Positions 11,899-23,999 of a DNA stretch of 64,000 bases are shown here, one piece after another. Position 1 is the first letter of the stretch. Every line of letters begins with the position of its first letter. Position numbers and translations under genes: made by a program. The stretch covers positions 124,001 to 188,000 of the forward strand of contig QANU01028853.1 of the NCBI GenBank assembly GCA_003254905.1, in the 5' to 3' direction. The notes under the pieces were generated by a model. That model was not told the origin of the DNA and searched no databases. It worked only from the letters and a program-made list of their open reading frames with translations. The DNA is from Nissolia schottii. Its lineage: Eukaryota; Streptophyta; Magnoliopsida; Fabales; Fabaceae.

Positions 11899-11987
11899 CT
11901 CCTTCTGTTTTATAATATCTGTTCATTTTTAAATTTAGTACATTTATAAGTCAATACATCTAAACAAATATTATGAAACGAAAGGAG
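11899..11987. mobile_element. Stowaway-like MITE with TA target duplication
   Basis: The left end is CTCCTTCTGTTTTATAATAT and the right end, on the other strand, CTCCTTTCGTTTCATAATAT, both close to the plant Stowaway/mariner terminus. TA flanks both sides (11897-11898, 11988-11989). Length 89 bases. Confidence 0.8.
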
Positions 11988-12110
11988 TATATAATATCCG
12001 AATTTCTAGCCAAACGTGCTTTTGTGGGACTAGTTGTGAGATGAAAGAATCATAATGCTAATAGCCATGCCGATATCTACAATTCTCCATTATAAGTTAG
12101 GCACACACCA

Positions 12111-15100
12111 TCAAGTAGCTGGGGTTGGGGGAGGACCCTCTAAGCGGATATAGTCATACATGACTCCATGGAAAGGACTAGTGGCTCTTGATTGCCTAAG
12201 ATAGATAGTGTTCTTTCCTTTTACCAAATGGTTGCCACTTACAACTATGCTATACAGCCTATACAAACCGTGGATGCCATGCCTTGCTATGGCATTGTCT
12301 TCTCCTATTAGTCCTGTTGTGAAATGGTGAGGGCCAGCACTAGGGTTGTTGAACCAAACCTGATCACCAGCCTCAGAAATGTTAGCGACAAATGATTTAC
12401 TGTCTGCTTGATTTCTATTCCATTTCCTGTTTTTATCTGTTGGTTACAGTTTGTTTTATGTTTTTTAAAGTAACAGAAACAGTGAAATAAGAAAATTATT
12501 TTTCATCTTTTTGCATGTTATCACTATTTGTTTTATAAAATTCTAAAAAAAAAAATTGACTACAAACAGAAAATAAAGATGGGAAATAGAAGAAAAAAAT
12601 TGTTTTGGTTTCATCTTGTAAAAAAAAAATAGTGAAAATAGTTAAAAAAAAAATTTTGTTAATAAATGCTTCTAAGACACTTGTTAAAAACAATAAAATT
12701 AATACATTTTCATTGAAAACAATATAACGTGTATGTTTCCAATAACAATAAATGTATTCTTAGCTTTAAACTTTTCTACTTTGTCTTCTTTATGGTATTG
12801 ATTAGCAAAACCAAAAAATAAAAAAATAAAAAGTTGGGCTTTAATATAAACTAAAAGGCTGCAAATATATTTTTCTAGATGTCATTATTTAACTATAGTT
12901 GAAAAGCTAAAATTTAAAAAAAAAAAAAATTAGATTCCCATTATTTTTTAAAGTTTAACTAAGTACATGAAAACTGATTTTTTTTCTTCTAAATAGTTTA
13001 TTAGCCAAATAAATTAAAATTAATGCACCTTGGATTGTATTATTTTTATTATTTATTTTACAAAATTCTAAAAACAAAAAAAAAAACATGAGAATTAAAA
13101 ACACAAGTCAAATGGACACTTAATTAGTCATAGCTAAAACAAAAAGCTAAATCATGTTTGCATGAAATGAAATGGTATACGTACCTGCACTTCAGATCCA
13201 GTAGCGCTAGCCAGGGCAAGTTGCAGTGTGTACTTTCCTCTCGGAACGACCTTTTGAAGCTCAAATACAATCTGCCACGTGGTTGGCTGGTATGTTTTAC
13301 TTCCTATCGTCCTGCATAAATCAGTGCACTTTAGAGGACAAAAAGCCAACAAAACTTCACAATGAACACATTTCGTGATTTCAAATTGCGGTTACAATTG
13401 CATGCAAATGCGTTGCCATTATTGCAATGACATAGAATTGGGTGAAAAATCGGTTGATGCGGTTATAATTGATGCTGCAATGCAGTTGCAAAGACAACCA
13501 CGACAATGATATAACTTTTATATTGGGCTGCAATTGAGAATCATGGCGCATTCTATTACTTTTTCTGTTTTTTAGTTGTCAATTTTGTGTTATGCACGGG
13601 TATTATGAAAATAATTGAAAAACATAAAAGTAAGGAAAAAATTAATAGTATTTTATATAATTGTCTTTATTTAATATAAAAATAATAGAAGTAGTTGAAT
13701 TTATTAATATTATATAAACATGAAAAAATGTTTATTTACTAAAAATATAATAAAAATAATAATAGTTAATAAGATATAAATTTAGAAAGTGAACATGTAT
13801 TTACAAAAATAAGAAAATGGAAAGATGTAAAAAAAAAAAAAGAAGAAGAAGAAGAAAGGGAGTAACAAAACTCAATTACCTTGTAACATGAGCGAAAAAC
13901 CAATCCTTCCTGTAGTCGTTAACACCAACGGTGTATACGAGATCATGATTGGGATATAAATCAGCGTAGAGTTCCCAAAGCCCGTATTGCCTAAACCTGT
14001 GACAACAGAAGCAATTTTGTTGGAGTAAAATTAAAGGAACATTAAAAGAGTGAGGAGATTAATTAATAGAAGGTAGGCATCAAATTAATATTGGCGCAAT
14101 TAATTAAGGGATTCTTGGGCTAACTTGTCTGCGGTGTCTCTCTTGTATAAGCTGTTAACGAGGGTGGGTTGGGGGTCCGGCACAAAGAACTCAGCAGCTG
14201 TGCGATCAGGGATGCCGATTTCCCAGAGGGTAGGACCGTTTCTTGGAGGACTATACACAAGTGAATCCAAGTTGATGGAGCATCCTACACATTCAATAAA
14301 TAAATTAATCAGCTAATTAAAGGGAGAAACCACAATAATGAGTCAAAAGTTACATGTTGTTTAGGCCATGATTAACACACACACACATATATATATAGTA
14401 TCTATCCAATTTGATAGGTGTTAATACCTTGCCCATGTCATCAAATAGTTGGCTAATAAATTTTAAAAATTTATTTTTAAAAAAAAATTAAAATTAGAAT
14501 AATCTGCAATACACTTAATAGATAACAATTGATGAGGTCAAGGTATCGGTACCTCATATTATGACTAAAGTACCGGAACANATATATATGAGACTCCAAC
14601 ACCAAACACTTAAAATTCCAACATAATGAATCAAGTTATGAGTAATTTGGAGAATATTCTATAACGTCCTTTAGGGATATCGTACCCTTTCACTCTAAAA
14701 AATATAATTTAATATTATATCTATTTAAAATTTGTTAAATAATTATAAGAATGTTCATAACAAAACTTTAATTTATGTTTGGTTAAATGGTTTTTCCGAT
14801 TTTTATTTTTAAACAGCGAATTCCTAAATTTAAACTAAAAATGTTAAAATAGCTATGTAATTTTGAGATTCGACTCTTGAAAATAAAAATTGAAAAACCT
14901 ATGTAGCCAAACATAAATTAAATTTTTATTGTGATCATTCTTATAATTTTTTAATTAATTTTAAATTGATATAATGTTAAATTACATTTTTTGGTTAAGG
15001 ATCATTTAAAGTGAGGAGCTCACTTTAAGTAAAGTGAGTGTTTTCATTCTTAAATTAATAAAGTACTGATGACCCTACTTCTCATTTCATTGATCTAAAG

Positions 15101-18100
15101 GTATAACTCATTCGCCTTATTTCTAAAGTGAATTTCTTGTTTTAAAGGATCTAAATTCACTTTTTTTTCTTTTAGTGTGCAAGGGTACACTACCTCTAGG
15201 AACACCGTAAAATAATCCACCTTAATTTCGGGATTAAACACGTGAGAGAGTTGAAGATATTAATGTACCCGTTGTGATGGTGATTGTTGTATCATATCTG
15301 TAATCTCCAATAAAACCAGGAACCCATGCATACAAATTGTATTTCCCAGGTACAACATTTTTTATTACGAAGAATCCATTCGTATCCGTTCGAGTCCAGA
15401 ATTGATAACCCTGTGAATGACATATATTATTGAAATCCCTTTTAGCTAAATCACTATGCCTTATTAAAGTTGTACAAATTAAATCTCATCGGCACCAACT
15501 CGAAAATATGTACCTTGCTTTCATTCTGCCATGATCCGGGACATCCAGGCAAAGCAAGACCAACGTGAGCATTGTTAGCATTTGCAAGTTTCTCTCCAGA
15601 GAGGAACCTGGGCAAAGGAATGAGTATATTAAGATATAAAATCACGGAGGCCTCTCCCATGTTTCATGTGGTAAATATCATATCGTATTAAATTCTTTTG
15701 TTTTTGATAATTTTTAGAATTAAATTCTTCATATTTTATCATCATTTCATTATCTAATATGTCATATTGATGTGTCATATGATCTAATGTAATAATATTT
15801 TTTAATACAATATTCATAGAGTTATGTATCATAAAGTCAAATAGTCTGAATTATATATATACCAATCATGGACTTGTAACCGTCCTGCAACTGTTCCACG
15901 TTTATTGGCGGGAAGGAAATCTTGTGATCGAGGGAAATTGTAAGGCCAGCTTTTGGCTTCATTGGATTGCTGATTTGAGAAAGAAAGTACAATCATAAAA
16001 ATTATGTAATCCAACTTATAAAACCACTTAACTTTAATATTAATGTGTACTAAGTCATTGAAATTGCGAGTGTTATTGGAGGTAATTAGCACCTTTTGTA
16101 CAGCATCTGGCCACAATTTTTGGAAATTAGCATTACTCGGAGCAGAGTTGAGGTACACGAAAACGGGGCCGAACACCTTTTTATAAGTCTCCCCTTCTTG
16201 AAAGACCATGTTTACCTCCCTGCCAGCATAGTGGTTGCTAACAAACATCTGCACATGATAATAACAAGGATATTATACTTTTAAGGTATTAGTCTAACTA
16301 TTTTTGTAACCATTTAAATTTAATTTAATGTCTTACTTTTTAACTAACAATTTGTATGATATTCGTGTAAGGAAATTTGATTTCCTTATCTATTTTGTGA
16401 GCTATTAATATATAAATAAGTATGATGATATTAGTTATTTTATCTTGACTTATATATCGTGGTTTCACTATTGTTTGACATTAAATAAAATAAGTCTGGA
16501 CTACTTTTAGTTTGGACTTAAATAAGAATACAAATTTATCATGCTATTTTTGTTTGACCTTCTAGAATTTTATGAGAATCAACAGCTAAGTATAAATAGA
16601 TAATAAAGGGTCTTGGTCCCCAACATATCAGAATCGAAGGAGCAATATCTTTTTTATCTAAAGAACTACGCTAAAGCCTTATAAGGGAATACAAAGATTT
16701 TAGTTAAAGAAGACCAATAACCACATCTTCAAACATAAATATTAATTCCTAAAAATTCATATACCATTTCACATCTAATTTATTTATTTTCTTAATGATT
16801 TAAGAGGTATGATTTTGGGATAATAAAAAATAAATGATTTCTAACCATTCATTGCGTCCATTATTAATTACTTGTATTCATATTGAAATGATATGATATT
16901 CAAAGATTATAGGAGCAAGAAAGTGGACATACGGAGAGGGAAAAGGGGCCAGCATGAGAGGTGAGGTCTTGCTTAGTGGGCCCACAATTGCGGAACTCAT
17001 TACTTGGTGTTATTACCCAGAAACCCACAGGTGCTTCAGAATCTGTAGTAGTCCAGCCATGAACAATGTTGTCTTCATTCTCAATGGAGTATTGGTATTT
17101 GTCATCCACCTAAGAGCCCAACATAGACAACACAACCGAACATGCTATTCATTTATGGGTAAACATCCAATTTATTCCTAACATTTGTATTTTGATATTA
17201 ACATAATTTTAAAAAAATTTGACATTAATTTAGTCCTAATATTTTTTATTGTGACATCAGTTTGGTTTAACCATCAAATTTTATTCATTTCATTCGCATA
17301 ATAGAATTTTTTTGGTAATGCTAGAGTTTCTTTTTGTAATAATTCACATAATGGAATGACTTAATTAATATTGAATTTTAAAATGTTGTGACTGAATCGA
17401 TGTCAATTTTTTTTAAGACCAAATTAACGTCAAAGTGAAAATTGAAAATGTTATGACTAAATTAATATAAATTTGTTGCCAAAACCAAATTGATATTAAA
17501 ATGGAAAATATTAAAAACAAATTAGTTATTTACTCTTAATTTATTCACGGTCATTATAAAAAAAAAAATATCAGAAATAAATAAATAAGATAGATATACC
17601 TCCCCCTGAAATTGTTCATTTGACGCCTTGGTTAAGCGAACAGCTTCAGGATAAGCTAAGGGTTGACCCTTTTCTCTATCTGCCATCGTTGGCATAATCC
17701 TTTGCCTACTATTTGTTATAGCCATATAGTGGAACCTGCGTAGTCGTTTGTTTTTTCGTCGGTTAGGGGCAATTCCTTTTTTTTTTTTTTTTTTTACTTG
17801 GTTTAAAAATTTGAACCACCTTTCTAGTGGTTTATAGTTCAATTGGGTCAACAAGTTAAATTTGTGATCATCTCGATTTGACGGTTTACAATATTGATTA
17901 AAAGAATTTGCATTCAAAAGGGCTAAAGAATCTTAATTTTTGTGGATAATTAATTACCTTTCACTATTGAGCTTGTAAACAATCCTAATTTGATCAATTT
18001 CTACTGCAGGGAATCCGTTTGGGCGATTGACTATTATGTACGAATAAAACCCGGAATCACCTCTTCTCAATATATACCTGCAAAATTAATCAGCTTTGAA

Positions 18101-21100
18101 GGAAAAATGAAACACAATTATTTTGCCAAACAAACATGGTATGAGATTAAAGCACCTTATGTCTATGTTTACCGGGGGGACACCTGTACCTTGCGAAGGT
18201 GTCCATGTCCTTGAAAATGATATCTCAATTATATTCGCATCTGATGCTATGACCGAAAATATTGTCCCATTAATTCTACAGTGCAGTTTCAATTATAAAT
18301 TAGTAAAAAACGTTTAAACATGATAAAATCGTTTCTCATACACCACAAGGATTGAATACCTAACAATATTATAACGTGACACACTCGTAGCACGATCGTA
18401 CCACAATTAATTTTTGGTAAAGCCTTTAGAATTTCTCGTTACATATAAATTTGCCTTTGTCTTTTTTAGTTTCATGCATGTGAAATCCACCCTATGCATT
18501 GTGTCCGCAAATCAGGTAACTTCTTCTCATAACCTACATTTGTTTATTATTATTAACTGAGATCGGACATAGATTACAAGTACCTCGGATTGCCGCCAGG
18601 TTGTCCTGGTTTATTCCAAACAACGTCCGCGTACCTGCAAGCAAATATAATGGAAGTGGGTTAAACTAAAGAGTTTTGCCATAGTATTAATTATGCATTC
18701 CAACTTCTAATTAGATCATTTTTAATGATAAAACGGGCCAGATGCCCATAAAAGCAGACGCTCCAACAAATTGGATTTATTTTACGGTAATGTATTTTTA
18801 CAATCATTTTAAACCGCATTCCAATAATTACATTCATGAAGGTGAGAGACCTTGTAATAGATATCTTCTTGTGATCATAATTGTTTAAATGTTTTTCAAA
18901 GTAATTATTAATTATGATATCATTTCACTTTATTTTAAGTTGAAGTAGATACCCTCTATCGTTTTCATCGTTCCGAGCTTCAAGTACGTTGTCAATTCCA
19001 TTATATGATATTCCGAGGATATAGCCCTCAGGCTTTGCCAAAGTGACGGAAATGATGCCGTTCTGAATCACTACCTGAAATCGAAGCCGATTGTCAATGC
19101 TCAAAATAGACAGCATATGTTTGGTATGGAAGAAACAAAACAAGGGAAAACAAATTCATGAATCCAAGAGTTTAAAGTGTCTAATCAAATTATCCGGCAC
19201 GTGTTATTTTTAAAGTAATGAGTGTGACATGATTTAATTCGATGAGGGTGCATACGGTTGAAAATTTTACCCAAGGCATTTTTTTTCGCCTTTATTATTT
19301 TTAAGTTTTTGAAAAGATATCTTGTTCCAAAATTAAGCTGGTATTACCTGTTGAGGATTTTTTGAATTAAGAGTGACAGGAGATGTTGATTCTGAGACGT
19401 TGATTTGCCTGAAACCTCTTCAGCGAGTGGAAGCAAATGCATACAAATGGAAAGGAAATAGTGAATATTAAATAGAATAAGATGCACACCATTATTATCA
19501 CATTGTCATTTCAATATCATAATATTAATATTCATATAGGTGAAAGAACAGGATAAACGGTTCATTTTTCTTTCTTAGCTGCAACTGTAGCTAGGGAGAG
19601 GGAGTGCTTATTCTTCTTCCTATTCTCCTCAATTAAAAAGCCCATTTTGGTAACCTATTAGAATTAATCAATTAAGCGGAGAGATGTACTCTCCGCCTCA
19701 GAGATAGGAGGAGAGCAATAGAGGTTCTAGACCATGAGTAGTAAATAATGTTCGGCTCATATATGTCAAATCTTATTAATTTAAGAAAATATTTAATAAG
19801 ATAAAACTCCAAAAAAAAAAAAACACTCCGCTTATACAGTTTAAAACAAGAGTCAAATCTCTAACAATACACCAAGAAAACACTTGTAACAACGAAAATT
19901 TAATCATTCATATCACATCTAATAGCGAGGATTAACTTATCTCACTCCCTACACATGAATCTCATCCATACAAACAAACTTTTCCCCTTAGTTTTACCCC
20001 AACCATACATAACCACACAATTAGCCACCTCTCTTAAGTGATATGTTAAATGGTGAAATTAATGTGTATGAAAGTGACGTGCAGAAGAAATAAATAGCAG
20101 AGCTTGAATTTTGGTGATGGACTTTAACCATTATTAGCCTTTACTTTTAATTAATGAATAGTGGATTACAAAAACGGAATTTGCAGAGACTTAATTCAGA
20201 AAATTAAGAGTTAATTTCATTTAATTTCATCAGTTATTTGTGTTCATTTGTAAACTATTAAGACAAATTTTCACAATTAATTATAATGTACAATTCTAAA
20301 TTTTCTAAATTAAAAATCAAATGAGTGGTTGAAGTGGTCTTTGGATTTTTCTCTTGAAGTACTGTAAAATGAGTCTGTTTAAAAAAGACATTTAAAAAAA
20401 ATAAATATTAAAATATAATTTAAAAAATATAATTCTTTTTTAAATAAAATAAAATAATTTTTTAAGTTTAAAATATTCTACTTCTAATAAAATTGAACAA
20501 AGATATAATTTTTTTTAATAAAAACACATTATAAATATAAAATTAAACTTTTCAAAAAATTATATTTTTAAGCCAATCTAAACAATAACTCTAGGTTTAG
20601 GGGAATATACTCCATAAAGATGACTATGCCCTTTTATGGAATCTTCTCTCTCTCCATCCGTTATTATTTATTTATTTATTTATTATTAGTTTTCACATGT
20701 GGAAGGAATACAGAAAATTATATCTAACATAGAATGTCTTCCATTTTGAACCCTCTCATGCCTACCTTTTAATTTGTTCAATTTTTTTTTATATATAAAT
20801 ACAATTTTAACGTTTTACGATTAAGCATATTCACAATAAAATTAGTAAAACCAAAAAATCAAGTGAGTTTATTTTTAGTAAAAGTGATACCCTAATATAT
20901 AGGACCATTATTTTTTATTGCGAGTGTGCCGCTCTAATTTGTTTACTTCGTAATGTAGAGATCAGCGCAAAAAGCATAAGCAGCATTTCTAAACATAGCT
21001 AATTAATAAGAAGCAATGGATTAGCAGGGAGAACCTAAATGAGGTGGTCTCGGCAGAGGCACCGAGCAAGAGGCGGAGCGCCACCGCCATTCCCAACCAC

Positions 21101-21120
21101 CGCAAGAGAATCCTCATCAT
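12111..21120 (-). CDS. Rhamnogalacturonate lyase (PL4 type), 16 exons, secreted
   Basis: Exons from 5' to 3' on the minus strand: 21120-21035, 19408-19348, 19074-18953, 18634-18584, 18275-18156, 18077-17958, 17735-17600, 17109-16933, 16248-16093, 15969-15863, 15607-15514, 15410-15269, 14284-14125, 13996-13880, 13311-13185, 12359-12111. All have GT-AG borders and consistent phases, giving 2025 bases and 674 residues, the normal family size. The enzyme cleaves the rhamnogalacturonan-I backbone of pectin by beta-elimination in the cell wall. Residues 1 to about 23 form a signal peptide (MMRILLRW, then AVALRLLLGASA). The lyase domain follows, with RRGDSGFYSY, FHYMAI, EVDDKYQYS and NHYAGREVN. The middle fibronectin-like domain has HVGLALPG, YQFWTRTDTNG and YNLYAWVPGF. 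The C-terminal carbohydrate-binding-like domain runs from LWEIGIPDRTAAEFF to DNAIARHGIHGLYR and VMYDYIRLEG. No break seen. Introns are long and hold several MITEs. Confidence 0.95.
14691..15000. mobile_element. Long-arm foldback MITE in lyase intron 12
   Basis: Two arms of about 120 bases are inverted copies. The left runs from CTCTAAAAAATATAATTTAA through AATTTATGTTTGGTTAAATG to TTTTTATTTTT. The right, on the other strand, runs from AACCAAAAAATGTAATTTAA through AATTTATGTTTGGCTACATA. Only about 70 bases separate them. It lies between the exons at 14125-14284 and 15269-15410. Confidence 0.75.
17155..17540. mobile_element. Foldback MITE in lyase intron 7
   Basis: The left end reads GGGTAAACATCCAATTTATT and TTGTATTTTGATATTAA. 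The right end, on the other strand, reads GAGTAAATAACTAATTTGTT and TTCCATTTTAATATCAA. The type resembles the common legume foldback family that begins GGGTTAAATA. Confidence 0.6.
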
Positions 21121-21249
21121 TTGAACTGCAGCCACCTTCATCTTTTAACAATATGAACCTGCAAATTAACAATTTGAAGAAGCTTCATTTCAGAGACAAG
21201 GCCCCAGAAAAAAAAAATGTCAAGGAATGTCAACGTGAATTTTGATCAG

Positions 21250-22560
21250 TGCTGTTATAATGCCAAAAAAAAAAAAAACTAACTATAGCATACTATTGTC
21301 ACACTATAATTTTGTGCAGCAATTGAAATTAAATAACTTAATCAGAGAACATGTCAACAACCATCTCTCATTAGAAGCTTAAAGTTTAAGTTGTTACACA
21401 AATACAATCGAATGATTTTATATATTAATATAAGGAAAAAGAAAAACCTTATACAGACGCACAGTTACATGAATTCTTGAAGACATGCATATACAAACCT
21501 TGACAATCACACCAAATTAATGTCGTTCCCGCAGAGACCATACAGATGAAAAGACAAGCTGAACAAATTTGTGTCCTATTACAAACTTTTGTTGGAACTC
21601 TTCATTTTAGGGCTGAATTCTCATTGGAACTTAATAAGGACGACCTTCAAGAAACGTGCATGCTTTAGAAAAAAAATGGCATGTGAAGGACCTTGACATA
21701 TTTATATACCTATATACAGCTCAATGAATAACTTCCGCTTCTCTATGATATTGCCACATAATTAACTCTCTACATTCTTTGCCCCTTGATGAGTAGTCAT
21801 GGCGCTGCCTCTCATTTTTTTTTTCCATGTATAGTTTCACAGCAAGTCTTTCCTTTCAACGTTGGACTATATAGTCCACATGAGGGTATAATAGTCTTTC
21901 AAAAGGATTTAATTGAGTGGCAGAAGATTGTATTGCATGACCAAGGGAGTTTATTGGCAAGCTTTGATTTTAATTTTAAGCACATGATCAAAGAAATTTA
22001 TTTATTTTTTGATTGAACCATTGGCAAAAACTCGAATAACCCATCTCAATTTTAGGCCTCAATTTGGGATATGGAACTTTTGGTGAGAATTTATTTTATT
22101 TTTAGGAGATTGATTTAGAAACCAAATTATTCACCCACATCAGCTTAATTACTCTCAAGTTAGTAAAAGAGTTTATGAAGGTAACATTAAATTTTATGAT
22201 ATTTTTTTGAAAACTTTGAGATGTGACGACTTAAATTTGGTTTGACTAAAATGTAAACTTAATTTTATGAGTTTTATTATGATACTTTATTAATGTAACA
22301 AAAAGTAATACAGACATGCCAATAAAAATAGTTAAGATATGAGTTGGTCAAACGATCTAATTATGTTTTAATTATTTTTGTCGATATGTGAAAACATGTT
22401 TAAAAATTTATAAAAAAGAAATTTATAATAACCGTCCATCACAATTAAACTTTAATTTTATTCTATGGTTAAGCTTTTTTTTTTTATGTGACTGGTTAAG
22501 AAAATGTATTTTGTTAATGAAGGTCTTTGTGTGGATATATTTCAAAACTAACAATTTGAG
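21250..22560. other. Intergenic upstream region of the lyase gene
   Basis: AT-rich DNA lying 5' of the minus-strand lyase gene and expected to contain its promoter. Poly-A runs and short open frames are present, but I see no coding exon, RNA gene or clear TATA box in the right place. Confidence 0.4.
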
Positions 22561-22580
22561 ACATGATTGATGTTGGTCAA

Positions 22581-22582
<2 letters not shown>

Positions 22583-22625
<43 letters not shown>
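22583..22625. repeat. (TA)n microsatellite
   Basis: About twenty consecutive TA units. A minus-strand open frame here consists largely of alternating Ile-Tyr and is an artefact of this repeat. Confidence 0.95.
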
Positions 22626-22627
<2 letters not shown>

Positions 22628-23389
22628 TGACATAAAAAACCTAGAATAATTATATTCCAACTAGCCCAATGGGGCGTCAGTTTGGTGCATATACCTAATC
22701 TTAATGAAAATTTAGAAAACAATCGAATCTATTAGACCTTATAGTTTAAATAAGTGACCTATACTTGAGAAAACCTATAGCACTTGATCATGAGAATCTA
22801 TTTGATTTTAATATTTTGTTAAGAGATATATAAAGTTATTTAATTATTTTTATTTAATAATTTAAATTTTTTTGAAAGATAATTTTTGATATGGTATCAG
22901 AATTTTTATAACTAAGAAATTTAAAACTCGATCATGTCGATTCCATATCCAAAACATTATTCACACTTCAAGTTTAAAAAGCTCTTGTGTGATAAAAACA
23001 CGTTAAAAGATATAAAATTATTTAATTGTCTTTAATTAATAACTTAAAGTATTTTGTGTGAGAGATGTTTCTTTAGTGTTTCAATATCCACTTGGTTAAT
23101 TATAGGTAAGGAATTCCCATAAAAAAAATTATAGATAAGGAAAACCTGCATAGTAATTAACCTGAGCCAGTTTCAAAAGTCAGAACCGAAATTGGACAAA
23201 AGCTAACCTGAATCCTTTGAGAACCTGAAGCCAGAAAAGCTCAACACCCCTATTCAAGTGAAAGTAATAAAATCAACCTGCATGCCAATTAATAATTCTC
23301 GATTAATATCCTGTGTATCCCTTTTATTCAGGTCACTTATAAAAATGATTATTTTCTACTTTATATGGAGTATACTTCTCCTTGTAATG

Positions 23390-23645
23390 GACAAAATGAT
23401 CATTTCAGTCCATTGCGTATATTTATTTATCAATTTAGTTTGTTATTATTTTTTAATATAATTAGATTCATTGCGTTTTAAATCATTATTAATTTGATCG
23501 ATCCGTAAACTTTATTTACTGATGTGACACAAGTGATTGTTAGTTTTTTTTAATGTAATGAATCAAATTAATCCGAAAAAATAATGAACCAAATTGCTAA
23601 TAATCAAATGAATGTAATGGAACAAAAAATAGCATTTATCCGTTG
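23390..23645. mobile_element. Foldback MITE
   Basis: The left arm contains ATGATCATTTCAGTCCATTG and TCAATTTAGTTTGTTATTAT. The right arm on the other strand contains ATGCTATTTTTTGTTCCATT and GCAATTTGGTTCATTATTTT. The arms are diverged, the core is AT-rich, and there is no ORF. Confidence 0.5.
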
Positions 23646-23827
23646 AATAAGGTTCAATACAAAAAGCAGGAGAGCCATTCCTTTCCTTAATCAAAATCAG
23701 AAATCGTTTGGTAAAATATAACAATCATCTCTGTTTTATGTGTTCTAATATTGATCAATTTGAAAATTAAAATAAAATATTATTATTAAGATAGATGGCA
23801 AAAGAAATAAAATATTTATTTTTTAGG

Positions 23828-23960
23828 TCGCGCACCTGACTATGGCGGGTGAGTCTCTCAAAGAGGATACCTGCGTTCTGCGTACACAAGGTCTCGAACT
23901 CGGAACCTTACTTAAACGATACCAAACTGCTTACCACTTCGATCAACTCCCGTTGGTCTA
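23828..23960 (-). mobile_element. tRNA-derived SINE
   Basis: On the minus strand the sequence starts near ACCAACGGGAGTTGATCGAA, has an A-box-like TGATCGAAGTGGTAAGC (23945-23929) and about 25 bases later a B-box-like GGTTCCGAGTTCGAGACC (23907-23890). This is RNA polymerase III promoter spacing of a tRNA-related SINE. It cannot fold as a full tRNA cloverleaf, so it is not called as a tRNA gene. Confidence 0.65.
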
Positions 23961-23999
23961 AAATATTTATAGTAGATTAAGTAATTCTCGTAGAATTAG

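Noticed and set aside
22423..22722. 99-codon minus-strand frame with an Ile-Tyr run
   Set aside because: It is produced by the TA microsatellite.
23890..23945. Possible tRNA gene
   Set aside because: A and B boxes are present but the arms needed for a cloverleaf are not, so SINE is the better call.
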